Assembly (NCBI GenBank): GCA_946480815.1
Contig: CAMLLB010000007.1
Location: forward strand, 1-64,000
From: an uncultured Flavobacteriales bacterium
GTDB lineage: Bacteria; Bacteroidota; Bacteroidia; Flavobacteriales; Crocinitomicaceae
Length of the DNA: 64,000 nt
Direction: 5' to 3'
In this document: positions 43,481 through 51,522 of the stretch, piece by piece
Position numbering within the stretch: position 1 is the stretch's first letter
Layout of the letters: every line of letters begins with the position of its first letter
The notes under the pieces: model-generated
What the model saw: the letters and a program-made list of their open reading frames with translations, nothing else
Databases searched by the model: none
Told to the model about the DNA's origin: nothing
Made by a program: the position numbers and the translations under genes

Positions 43481-45703
43481 TCAATGTAAAATCTGAATAT
43501 TCTTACGAACATTTTGTCCTTTGGAAAAAACCTCAAAGATATAAGACCCAGCTTTTAGCGAAGAAGTATTAATTACTTCCTGGCTTCCGTTAAGAAGTTG
43601 TTTTGAAAGCACCACTTTCCCATCCAAACCAATGATTCTTACTGATTCAGCTATTCCATTTGAAACAAGTAATTGGATTTCGTCATTTGCCGGATTCGGA
43701 TAAACCGAAAACTCGATTTCCAAATCTGTCAAACCCAATGGACCGTTAGCAACCTGAACGGTATTCTGATAAGTTGCATGATTTTGTTTCGTGCCGGTTA
43801 CAACTAAGTAATCATTGGTCGTTAAAGTTGGAATCGTAATCACAGCTTGTCCGCCTGAAGAAATAGCTGAACCTAACAATACATTGTTTTGAGAAATCGC
43901 TACCAAAGCTCCATCTACTATGCAATTTGTTGTAATCGTTGTTGTATTCATGGGAACATTCCCCGGATGAGTTACAGTAAGAGGCAATGTTTGCTTGTTT
44001 CTGAACTGTGCGGAAGGATCACCGAACAAAACCCAGGTTTGCATCACTTCTACTCCGCTTCCTGAAGGATACTCTTCCAGCATAGACATCTGGGAATTAT
44101 AGAATAAACCACCCAAAGTTGTTTTATGATTTTCCGGGTATGTTTCACTGATAATAGCTGCCATTTCATCCTGTGTCTGCATTGGTTGTGCCCAGGCCAT
44201 TAAAATGGATGATCCTGCTGCACCGATTGCTCCCGAAGGTGTTCCGTTTTTCGTTGCACGTGTCCAGGCTTCGGAAATACAGGTTCCTGAAGTAAATGTT
44301 CCGTTATTGCAAGCCACTGAAACTACAAACGGATACATTCCGTTGTTTGTAGCCTGATTTACGTGTGTACTTTGGAAATTTCCGGTCACACACAAATTCA
44401 CATCACCGTGTCCTGTGTAATTAAACAAACCTACTCCGCTGCTTACAACCGGTAGAATAATTCCTGAATTCGGACTTCCTGATGCATCTCCTCCACCGTG
44501 TGAACCGTCGTAAAATTCCGCAACTTCAGAATACCCATACCCCATTAATACCGTGCGGATATTTCTCAAATGTTCCCAATCCGGCTCACCATCATCACCG
44601 ATTCCGTCACCTTCGTCGGATCCAAGACCAATAGCCTTCTCCATCCAATCGCCTGTCATCGGATTCTTTTCATATTCCAATGTTCGGTCTACCATCGTAA
44701 TAATATTTGCTTCCGTACCGGAAAAGCGCCCGACAAATAACTCCGGATAATAATCTCCGCCGGCTAATTGTCCGTAGTAAGAATCAGAATACAGGTTTTC
44801 ACCACCTGACATCCCGTAGGTATGAGCTGGAATATCATCGTGATCTCCAACCAATAAAACATAGATCAATTCCGGATGCGCTGCATAATAATTTTGAATA
44901 TATGCTTGAATATCCGTGTCGGTAGTTCCGGTAGTTGTTGTTGAAACCAGGGTGGAACGAATTCCTTTTTGGTTCTTCCAATTCACCAATGGAGTAATTT
45001 CTTCCATGAAAGCAGGAGCAGCAATGAACAACATGCTACCACTCTCTTCCACCTGTGAATACTTTTCTGATTTTGGATTCAAAACGATTTTTTGCTGGGT
45101 AGACTGCAGGACAGGATCCGTTTGTCCGGTTAATTCATTCGCGCCTGAAATTGCTATATTCTTTTTTAGATTTATATGAATGCCTTTATAAACAATCAGT
45201 TGCTTTGTTACCGGATTGTATTGGTATGGAGAAACCTCAACAACGGCTCCTCTCATTGCTCTCCAAATAAATGGAGTTTTCACTATTGCAACTTGTGCCG
45301 GATAAAATTCATTTTCGTTATAAACGGGACCAAATGAGTAAGCAACCGAACCTGGCTGCACGTTTCGTTTAATAACTCCTTTTGAAGGAGTTACGAGTAC
45401 ATTTTCATATACGGTTACTTCATCAAACGTGACCTCAATTTCAGGATTTCCATTTGCCGGAAGCTGCACCGTGGTGTGAAATAACGGAAGAGCCGGAGCT
45501 CCTTTTTCCTGGGATAAAACGGTGAAAGACTTGGAGAAATCGATCATCATTTGTCCACTGATTTCCTTGTATTCAAATGATTTTTCTTCAAACTGCTGTG
45601 TCAGTCTGATTGTTTTCGAATCTTCAGAATCCAATTGGAAATTTTGGGCATAGGAGATAAAGGATCCGCAAAAAGCGGAACATAAAAGGAGAGTTTTTTT
45701 CAT
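43481..45703 (-). CDS. Gingipain-like cysteine peptidase (C25) with T9SS sorting tail
   Basis: A 740-residue secreted protease. Signal peptide is about 1-19, and the propeptide region covers about 20-210. The C25 catalytic domain spans about 220-560, with His432 in 'YTGHGD' and Cys465 in 'VSVACNNGTF', the gingipain catalytic pair. An Ig-like domain ('LTVTHPGNVPMNTTTI') leads to a type A sorting domain starting 'FSVYPNPANDEIQLLV' and ending 'KNIQILH'. It should be exported by T9SS to the cell surface. Arg/Lys specificity cannot be read. An orphan minus-strand terminator lies in its leader region at 45806-45839. Confidence 0.9.
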   Translation of the reverse strand: MKKTLLLCSAFCGSFISYAQNFQLDSEDSKTIRLTQQFEEKSFEYKEISGQMMIDFSKSFTVLSQEKGAPALPLFHTTVQLPANGNPEIEVTFDEVTVYENVLVTPSKGVIKRNVQPGSVAYSFGPVYNENEFYPAQVAIVKTPFIWRAMRGAVVEVSPYQYNPVTKQLIVYKGIHINLKKNIAISGANELTGQTDPVLQSTQQKIVLNPKSEKYSQVEESGSMLFIAAPAFMEEITPLVNWKNQKGIRSTLVSTTTTGTTDTDIQAYIQNYYAAHPELIYVLLVGDHDDIPAHTYGMSGGENLYSDSYYGQLAGGDYYPELFVGRFSGTEANIITMVDRTLEYEKNPMTGDWMEKAIGLGSDEGDGIGDDGEPDWEHLRNIRTVLMGYGYSEVAEFYDGSHGGGDASGSPNSGIILPVVSSGVGLFNYTGHGDVNLCVTGNFQSTHVNQATNNGMYPFVVSVACNNGTFTSGTCISEAWTRATKNGTPSGAIGAAGSSILMAWAQPMQTQDEMAAIISETYPENHKTTLGGLFYNSQMSMLEEYPSGSGVEVMQTWVLFGDPSAQFRNKQTLPLTVTHPGNVPMNTTTITTNCIVDGALVAISQNNVLLGSAISSGGQAVITIPTLTTNDYLVVTGTKQNHATYQNTVQVANGPLGLTDLEIEFSVYPNPANDEIQLLVSNGIAESVRIIGLDGKVVLSKQLLNGSQEVINTSSLKAGSYIFEVFSKGQNVRKNIQILH

Positions 45704-45805
45704 TTTCTAGTTTTAGCACTCCTAATTTACAGATTCTTATTAAATAAGTTTAAATTTTAACATTTAAACTCTCATTTCTGTGGGGAGAGAAAAGTAATTA
45801 AAAAG

Positions 45806-45839
45806 AAAAAGGCCAAATGCAACTGCACTTAGCCTCTTT
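45806..45839 (-). terminator. Orphan minus-strand terminator upstream of the protease gene
   Basis: Arms GGCCAAATGC and GCACTTAGCC pair fully only on the minus strand, where two plus-strand A-C mismatches become G-U wobbles. The minus strand then runs CCTTTTTCTTTTTAATT. Upstream on the minus strand lies CAGGTTAAGGG with a second TTAAC box 11 bases earlier, the same arrangement that precedes the terminators at 8833 and 46519. No gene ends here, so it terminates either a small RNA starting in 45860-45990 or the leader of the C25 gene. Confidence 0.6.
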
Positions 45840-45975
45840 CCCTTAACCTGTAGATGTTAATAATTGATCCGTTATATCTTTTAACGCGAGAAGCAGCAAA
45901 AGGTTTCAAAAAAAAGGATTTTTATAAAAAAGAATAAAACTGATGCAAATCACTTTTTCTTCGAACGGGTGTTTT

Positions 45976-45983
45976 TAACTTTG
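45976..45983 (+). promoter_or_regulatory. -7 promoter box of the DUF983 gene
   Basis: TAACTTTG matches TAnnTTTG, 24 bases before the ATG at 46007. A T-rich stretch lies where the -33 element is expected. Confidence 0.5.
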
Positions 45984-46006
45984 TAAAGTCTTCAAATTTG
46001 TATGAA

Positions 46007-46432
46007 ATGTTATTGGGAAAAGGATCAAGACTGAATAGTATTTTCAAGATGAAATGCCCGAGATGCCAGGAGGGTGATTTCTTTCTTTCCCACCCTTATT
46101 CCATGAAGAATATCGGTAAAACGTACAAATATTGTCCGAGTTGTGGTCTGAAATACGAAAAAGAAATCGGGTTTTATTACGGCGCTATGTACGTTTCCTA
46201 TGGTCTTGGAGTAGCACTTTTTGTGACTTGTTGGGTCAGTTTCAATTTGTTTATACCCCAGGCGAATATTTGGTTGCAAATCGGTATCATTTCCGGACTT
46301 TCGATTTTCCTGAGTCCTTACCTCTACGCTTTATCTAAGATCATTTGGGCGAATTTGTTCTTCTCTTACGATCCGGAAGCGATTAAGAATTATAAGGAAT
46401 TGAAAACGGAGAATGTAAAAATTGAAAAGTAA
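46007..46432 (+). CDS. DUF983-family membrane protein with CxxC zinc knuckle
   Basis: A 141-residue protein: an N-terminal double C-x2-C motif ('MKCPRCQEGDFF' and 'YKYCPSCGLKYEKE') forming a probable zinc ribbon, then two membrane helices at about 60-82 and 87-110. This is the DUF983 layout, function unknown. The ATG at 46007 is used; ATG at 46049 (MKCPRC) is an alternative. The last codons (NVKIEK) are encoded by the left arm of a dispersed AATTGAAAA repeat, so its C-terminus may have been shaped by that insertion. Confidence 0.87.
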   Translation: MLLGKGSRLNSIFKMKCPRCQEGDFFLSHPYSMKNIGKTYKYCPSCGLKYEKEIGFYYGAMYVSYGLGVALFVTCWVSFNLFIPQANIWLQIGIISGLSIFLSPYLYALSKIIWANLFFSYDPEAIKNYKELKTENVKIEK

Positions 46433-46512
46433 AAATAGAACTTCGACCAACATCATCAACTCAATCACCTTTCTAAATCTTTTCAATTCTCAATTTTACA
46501 TTTTCAATTAAA
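46413..46512. repeat. AATTGAAAAT-type dispersed inverted repeat, copy 1
   Basis: AATGTAAAAATTGAAAAG at the left and a diverged inverted arm at 46478-46512 flank about 45 bases. The right arm matches 51171-51205 at 32 of 35 positions. The left arm includes the last codons and stop of the DUF983 gene. Confidence 0.65.
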
Positions 46513-46518
46513 CAAAAA

Positions 46519-46544
46519 ATCCCCCAGCCGGCAAACTGAGGGAT
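46519..46544 (-). terminator. Intrinsic terminator of the DUF4139 gene
   Basis: ATCCCCCAG and CTGAGGGAT pair with a wobble that favours the minus strand, followed there by TTTTTTG. GGTTAAG and GTTAG boxes precede it on the minus strand. Confidence 0.75.
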
Positions 46545-46581
46545 CACTTAACCCTAACAATGGGCTAACCTTACAAAACAA

Positions 46582-48252
46582 TTATTGAAGGATGACATTT
46601 CGATCTTTCGGGTATTTAATCTTAAACGAATAGGTAAATTTATCCGTGGTTTTGGTTTTCAAATCAACCGTCCAAGTTAGTTTCCCTGTCGTTTTATCAT
46701 AATTTGCTTTCCCCGTGTTGATCGCTTCTATAACGATTTCTCCGTTAGTGGTTACAGGAATCTGGTCTTCGATAACCAATTCGACAGTATTTGCCTTCAA
46801 GTTTTTCACCGAAATCTCGTAAGCATAGGTACGTTCGATATCGTCACCAATCACTTTTTCCTTGTAATCTTTTTTCAGCAGAATCCGTTTTGCAATGATA
46901 TTCGGATCTTTACCCAGGCTCAACTTTAAGGTATCGTTCATGGTAGTCGGATCAAGATAGGTTTCCCCGATATATGTTCCATCAAAGAAGATATTTGCAC
47001 TGGCAGGAACAAGTTGTAAATCTTCCAGTTTCAATACTTCGGCAACCAGGAAGACTCCCGGATCAATTTTAGGAACGGTGTAATAACGATAATTGGCTGT
47101 CAAATCCACGTTTCTTACCAAAACCAAATGACTTTCGTCGTTGCTTTCTATCGTATAGGGCAAATCAATTTTGTACTCTGCCGACAACACCCGGTTGATA
47201 ACTGTGGTAAAATTAGCAGCTGTTTCACCTTCCATCTCGAAAACTTCGGAATCAGCCGCTGCTTTTTTCTCATATCTTACAGAAGGTGCTGCTGTAACTC
47301 CATAACTGTTTAGTCTTCCGTTTACAGCTTCAAAATTGTAATAATCTACATACCACGGATGAAGGTCCGGTTTGATCTTGTTTTGGTACGGATCGTTGGT
47401 TGATAAAGTCAACTGCACGTCATTCCATGCTTCACCGGTATTTTGCTGGATATTTGCTTTGTAAGCCAAATTCACCTTCCCGGAAGTAATTTCACTTCGG
47501 ATATCGTAAGTTGGGATCCAGGAAGCTCCCGAAGCCAAATAAGAAATTGCCAATCTTCCTGCTATGACTTCTTTGGATTGCAGAGTCACAACAATTCTGT
47601 GGATCGGGCCCACAGGAACTTTCGGTGCATTCGAAGACTGGTAATTCTGCAAGTCTGTCATTCGCTGATTCATTTCCTGCAAGATGCTGTTTTTTGACTT
47701 GATACGTCTGTTTAAAACCTGCAATTTCTTATTGATCTCATTCATTTTCAACTGGTAATAATCAAGTGCCTGTTTCAACAGTTGAATCGAATCATTTACT
47801 TTTCCTTGCCCGCGAATAGCGCCGTTATTGCTCAAAATGGTTTTGGAAGCATTCAATACATCGATCTCATCCTGGATTTCCTTGATATCAAACTGGATAT
47901 TACCGATCGAGTCCTGCAGGAGGTTGATGTCTTTCCGGATTTTTAAAGGAAGCCCTTCCAACTTGATCTTTTCAGGTTCCGGATAATAAACCTGGTATTT
48001 GGAATCGATCAGAACCACATTCCCAAAAGCTTTCACCTGTAAACTTTTCGGATCAATATTGGGGCTTACGCCTTCAATGATCAGTTCCGTAATTCCGGGT
48101 TTTACACTAAAATTTGCTTTGCGATAAATTTGTGCACCGTTTGTATATACGGTTACTTCACTAATGGAAGATTTGATAATTTCTTTCTCGTTGACTGCAA
48201 GTGAAAGGAAACTTGGGAGAATTGCCAATAAGAGAACAACTACTTTTTTCAT
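46582..48252 (-). CDS. DUF4140/DUF4139-domain secreted protein
   Basis: A 556-residue exported protein of the 'mucoidy inhibitor A' family. A signal peptide at about 1-20 is followed by the N-terminal DUF4140 region ('ISEVTVYTNGAQIYRKANFSV'). A long coiled coil spans about 95-200, and the DUF4139 beta domain runs to the end ('RLAISYLASGASWIPTYDIR', 'TAEDWN'-like 'TGEAWNDVQLTLSTNDPY'). Function is unknown; family members are exported and widespread in Bacteroidota. An ATG 9 bases upstream is also in frame. It is separated from glmM by a dispersed hairpin repeat. Confidence 0.88.
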   Translation of the reverse strand: MKKVVVLLLAILPSFLSLAVNEKEIIKSSISEVTVYTNGAQIYRKANFSVKPGITELIIEGVSPNIDPKSLQVKAFGNVVLIDSKYQVYYPEPEKIKLEGLPLKIRKDINLLQDSIGNIQFDIKEIQDEIDVLNASKTILSNNGAIRGQGKVNDSIQLLKQALDYYQLKMNEINKKLQVLNRRIKSKNSILQEMNQRMTDLQNYQSSNAPKVPVGPIHRIVVTLQSKEVIAGRLAISYLASGASWIPTYDIRSEITSGKVNLAYKANIQQNTGEAWNDVQLTLSTNDPYQNKIKPDLHPWYVDYYNFEAVNGRLNSYGVTAAPSVRYEKKAAADSEVFEMEGETAANFTTVINRVLSAEYKIDLPYTIESNDESHLVLVRNVDLTANYRYYTVPKIDPGVFLVAEVLKLEDLQLVPASANIFFDGTYIGETYLDPTTMNDTLKLSLGKDPNIIAKRILLKKDYKEKVIGDDIERTYAYEISVKNLKANTVELVIEDQIPVTTNGEIVIEAINTGKANYDKTTGKLTWTVDLKTKTTDKFTYSFKIKYPKDRNVILQ

Positions 48253-48371
48253 AGGAATCAATTTCCCTTTAGTACTTCCTGAAGGGAAATTCGTTCAAAA
48301 GAATTTTAACAAAAAAGAAAAGATGTACTCCAAACGAATACATCTCCCTGATTATCAATCCATATTTTTTC

Positions 48372-48429
48372 ACCACATAGAACACATAAAGCACATAGAA
48401 ATTCTTGTGTGCTTCGTGAACTTTGTGGT
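48372..48429. repeat. Dispersed ACCACATAG...TGTGGT hairpin repeat, copy 2
   Basis: ACCACATAGAACACATAAAG and a TGTGTGCTTCGTGAAC...TGTGGT arm pair across a short AATTC loop. The right arm runs into the TAA stop of glmM on the minus strand. Matches the element at 4809-4905. Confidence 0.65.
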
Positions 48430-49814
48430 TAAATTAACGCCTTAATTTCCCCGATAATCCGATCTGCCAGATCAGAAGCAGCCTGTGCATCTTTACTTTC
48501 AGTATATACACGGATAATTGGCTCAGTATTACTTTTGCGCAAGTGCACCCATTCTTTTCCGATATAGATCTTCACTCCATCAACCGTATCTACTTCTTCA
48601 TTTTTGTATTTATCGGCCATTTTCACCAAAATCGCATCCACGTCAATTCCCGGAGTCAGATCGATTTTTTTCTTCGCCATTTCATAATTCGGATAAGAAG
48701 CACGAAGCGCAGTCATACTTATCTTTTTATGAGCCAAATGCGATAAGAATAAAGCGATACCTACCAACGAATCTCTTCCGTAATGTAAATCCGGATAGAT
48801 AATTCCGCCATTTCCTTCACCACCGATCACGGCGTTGGTTTCTTTCATTTTCACCACAACATTCACTTCTCCAACTGCAGAAGCATGGTAATTACAACCA
48901 ACTTCTTCCGTAATATCTCTCAAAGCTCTTGTCGAACTTAAATTGGAAACCGTAGCTCCTTTTCTCTTCGAAAGAATGTATTCGGAAACAGCAACTAAGG
49001 TATACTCTTCACCGAACATAGATCCGTCTTCGTTTACCAAAGCCAAACGATCAACGTCCGGATCTACCGTAATTCCCAAATGGGCTCTTTCCGAGACTAC
49101 CCGTGCAGATAATTCTACCAGGTGTTCTTTTAAAGGTTCCGGGTTATGTGGAAAATGACCCGTAGGATCACAATACATTTCAACGATATCTGTTACTCCG
49201 ATCTTGCGCAATAATTGTGGTACGGAAATTCCTCCGGTAGAGTTTACCGCATCAACAACCACTTTAAAATTGGCATTTCTAATTGCCGGAATATCTACAT
49301 CTGAAAGTGCGCAGATCGCTTCAATGTGCCGTTCGATTGCTTGCGTATCATTGATTACTTTTCCCAGATCGTCCACTTTAGCAAAAACAAAACTTCCATC
49401 CGTTGCAATCTTCAACAACAATTCTCCTTCTGCTCCGGAAATAAACTCTCCTTTGCTGTTCAACAATTTCAAGGCATTCCATTGTTTCGGGTTATGTGAA
49501 GCTGTCAGAATAATTCCGCCATTTGCCTGGTGATAAGGAACCGCCATTTCAACGGTTGGTGTTGTAGACAAGCCCAGATCAATTACTTCGATGCCCAATC
49601 CGACCAAGGTTTGGATAACCAATGCCGAGATCATTTCACCGGATAATCGTGCGTCTCTCCCAACAACTACTTTCAGTTTGCCGGTAGTTGAAACTGATTT
49701 CAACCAGGTTCCGTATGCCGCTGCAAATTGAACAGCATCAATAGGAGTCAAATTATCACCCGGAGAACCCCCGATAGTTCCTCTGATTCCTGAAATAGAT
49801 TTGATTAATGTCAT
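48429..49814 (-). CDS. glmM: Phosphoglucosamine mutase
   Basis: A 461-residue phosphohexomutase that makes glucosamine-1-phosphate for peptidoglycan and lipopolysaccharide precursors. Motifs in order are 'LTASHNPKQWNALK' (active-site serine), 'DPDVDRLAL' (Mg), 'GGEGNGG' (sugar-specificity loop, amino-sugar type) and 'RKSNTEPIIR' (phosphate loop). GEGNGG is diagnostic for the GlmM branch. Starting at MTLIKSISGIRGT puts the conserved N-terminus first. The ribH gene lies upstream with a repeat-filled gap of 65 bases. Confidence 0.9.
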   Translation of the reverse strand: MTLIKSISGIRGTIGGSPGDNLTPIDAVQFAAAYGTWLKSVSTTGKLKVVVGRDARLSGEMISALVIQTLVGLGIEVIDLGLSTTPTVEMAVPYHQANGGIILTASHNPKQWNALKLLNSKGEFISGAEGELLLKIATDGSFVFAKVDDLGKVINDTQAIERHIEAICALSDVDIPAIRNANFKVVVDAVNSTGGISVPQLLRKIGVTDIVEMYCDPTGHFPHNPEPLKEHLVELSARVVSERAHLGITVDPDVDRLALVNEDGSMFGEEYTLVAVSEYILSKRKGATVSNLSSTRALRDITEEVGCNYHASAVGEVNVVVKMKETNAVIGGEGNGGIIYPDLHYGRDSLVGIALFLSHLAHKKISMTALRASYPNYEMAKKKIDLTPGIDVDAILVKMADKYKNEEVDTVDGVKIYIGKEWVHLRKSNTEPIIRVYTESKDAQAASDLADRIIGEIKALI

Positions 49815-49820
49815 CTTTTT

Positions 49821-49893
49821 TAGATTAAAGACGAAAGACATGAGACAAAAGACAGATTCCGGTCTTCAGTCTTTTGTCTTTAGTCTAATGTCT
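49821..49893. repeat. AGAC-rich inverted repeat overlapping the ribH stop
   Basis: TAGATTAAAGACGAAAGAC...GACAAAAGAC and GTCTTTTGTCTTTAGTC form a long imperfect hairpin with a short centre near 49860. The right arm covers the ribH stop codon and the last codons (KKTLD). The unit is an AAAGAC-type low-complexity repeat. Confidence 0.6.
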
Positions 49894-50371
49894 TCTTTAA
49901 TTCTATCATTCGCAACACCGTCACGGCTGCTTCCACACCTTTATTTCCATGTTTTCCGCCTGCACGGTCAATTGACTGTTGCTCGGTATTGTCTGTCAGC
50001 AAACAAAATCCGATCGGTTTGTTGTACTTTAGTGTAACATCCACAATCCCCTGGGTTGTTCCTGAACAAACAAAATCGAAATGCCTTGTTTCTCCCTGAA
50101 TGACCACACCAATCGCAATAATTCCGTCAATTTGATCATCCTGGGCCAACCACTGCGCTCCAAGAGGCAATTCAAAAGCTCCGGGAACCTGCTTCACATG
50201 AATATTTGATTCTTTCACTCCTGCATTCAGAAGTGTTTCCATAGCTCCTTCCAGTAATTTGGAAGTAATATGACCGTTCCATTCAGAAACAACAATGCCG
50301 ATTGAAAAATCGGCACCGTTTGGAATTGTATCTTTATCGAACGCTGATAAGTTTTTTAAACTTGTAGCCAC
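49880..50371 (-). CDS. ribH: 6,7-dimethyl-8-ribityllumazine synthase
   Basis: The penultimate riboflavin-pathway enzyme, condensing the ribityl-diaminouracil with dihydroxybutanone phosphate and assembling into capsids or pentamers. Motifs are 'GIVVSEWNGHITSKLLEGA', 'VPGAFELPLGAQWL', 'GVVIQGETRHFDFVC' (catalytic His) and 'KPIGFCLLTDNTEQQ'. Length is 163 residues, typical. The upstream TPR gene ends 8 bases before this start, so the two are one transcript. The C-terminal residues come from the AAAGAC repeat. Confidence 0.96.
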   Translation of the reverse strand: MATSLKNLSAFDKDTIPNGADFSIGIVVSEWNGHITSKLLEGAMETLLNAGVKESNIHVKQVPGAFELPLGAQWLAQDDQIDGIIAIGVVIQGETRHFDFVCSGTTQGIVDVTLKYNKPIGFCLLTDNTEQQSIDRAGGKHGNKGVEAAVTVLRMIELKKTLD

Positions 50372-50379
50372 GTTTCTAA

Positions 50380-51012
50380 TTATTTATTGGATACTCTGGC
50401 AATGTATTTGTCAATCGTTTTTTGTTGACCGAACATATAGTAATCCTGATTAATTCTTTCGTAAAGCTCTTTCGCTTTCTCGTAATCTTTAATTTCCTCT
50501 GCAACCTGACCTGCTTTGAACAAATAAGTTGGTGTTGTCCACTCATTTTCATTCACTTCAGCAGCATCGATGTACGTATCCATAGCATCCTTGAATTTAC
50601 CCAATTCACTATAGCAATCTCCTTGTAAACCAAGCACCATTGCCGGACCGTAAGTATCTTTCAAAGAAACTCCCTCCAACAATTTCAACGCCTTTTGGAA
50701 ATCTCCTTTTGCCATATACTGACGAGCCAATGTAAACTCAGCTACTTCACCACCCTGATATCCGTCATTTTTCTTAACGAACGGTTCCAACTCAGCAATT
50801 GCTGCATCTACTGAATCTTTCGCTGCCAAATTCAACCCGCGGTAATACCCCTCATTTGCTTTCAGGTTATTCGGAGCATAAACAAATTGTTTATAAAGAA
50901 TGTATCCAAGAATTCCAACAATTAATCCAACCACTGCGAAAGTGATCAAGCGAAGTCTTTTATTCTCTTTGAATTGACGTTTAATATCATTAAAACTGGT
51001 AGTTCCTGCCAT
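50380..51012 (-). CDS. Tetratricopeptide-repeat membrane-anchored protein
   Basis: A 210-residue protein with an N-terminal basic cytoplasmic stretch, one membrane helix at about 21-42 and about four TPR units beyond it ('NEGYYRGLNLAAKDSVDAAI', 'GDCYSELGKFKDAMDTYIDA', 'DYEKAKELYERIN'). It resembles the YfgM/DUF2133-like group of periplasmic TPR proteins in envelope quality control, by inference. It is first in an operon with ribH, a common Bacteroidota pairing. Its upstream region holds a dispersed repeat. Confidence 0.88.
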   Translation of the reverse strand: MAGTTSFNDIKRQFKENKRLRLITFAVVGLIVGILGYILYKQFVYAPNNLKANEGYYRGLNLAAKDSVDAAIAELEPFVKKNDGYQGGEVAEFTLARQYMAKGDFQKALKLLEGVSLKDTYGPAMVLGLQGDCYSELGKFKDAMDTYIDAAEVNENEWTTPTYLFKAGQVAEEIKDYEKAKELYERINQDYYMFGQQKTIDKYIARVSNK

Positions 51013-51089
51013 TTGAAAATTTATTTAAGCGTTGCAAAAATAATCTTTTTTTCGAATTAGGAATTGAAACTTATTAAAAGGTGAAAGTT

Positions 51090-51205
51090 AATTGAGAATT
51101 GAAAATGCAAAAATTGAAAAGATCTGAGAATGTTCAAAGTAGTTCAATCCGTTGAAAAGAGAAGAACCCCTCTTTTCAATTGTCAATTATCCATTTTCAA
51201 TTAAA
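51090..51205. repeat. AATTGAAAAT-type dispersed inverted repeat, copy 2
   Basis: TTAATTGAGAATTGAAAATG starting near 51090 and the inverted arm TCTTTTCAATTGTCAATTAT (51171-51190, continuing to 51205) flank about 50 bases. The right arm repeats 46478-46512 with three differences in 35 bases. It occupies the left half of the 510-base gap 51013-51522; the right half is the cobalamin riboswitch. Confidence 0.65.
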
Positions 51206-51227
51206 AAAGTATACCTTTACCCCGTTT

Positions 51228-51396
51228 TAGGTTCGATTGTAAGTTTACAAAAGACAATAGGGAATTCGGTGTAAATCCGAAACTGTATCTGCAGCTGTAA
51301 CTCTTATCAAACGGTCTTCAATAAATCCACTGATTCCCCACGTACGGGAAATGGGAAGGAGAAGTAGCCGGAGAGAAGTCAGAATACCTGCCTGGA
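51228..51396 (+). promoter_or_regulatory. Cobalamin (B12) riboswitch
   Basis: The leader holds the cobalamin aptamer landmarks in order: 'GGGAATTCGGTGTAAATCCG' (51274-51293 region), 'AACTGTATCTGCAGCTGTAA', and the B12 box 'AGTCAGAATACCTGCC' at 51379-51394, preceded by GCCGGAG. The aptamer begins near 51228 after a TACCTTTA promoter-like box at 51212-51219. It shuts off the downstream four-gene operon when adenosyl- or methylcobalamin is plentiful. A short GAGAA-CCC-TTCTC hairpin at 51443-51455 followed by U-rich RNA may be the expression platform. Confidence 0.93.
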
Positions 51397-51522
51397 ACAT
51401 AATATGAATGAAGACTTCAGATTAAAGTCGAGTTCGAAATGGGAGAACCCTTCTCTCAGTTTGTTCTTATTCTCTGATTTTTTCATTTGCTTTTTTACTC
51501 ACTTTTTAAATGCTTAAAGGCA

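Noticed and set aside
51013..51522. Insertion sequence in the gap upstream of the B12 operon
   Set aside because: Inverted arms are short and diverged, no transposase is present, and the right half is explained by the riboswitch.
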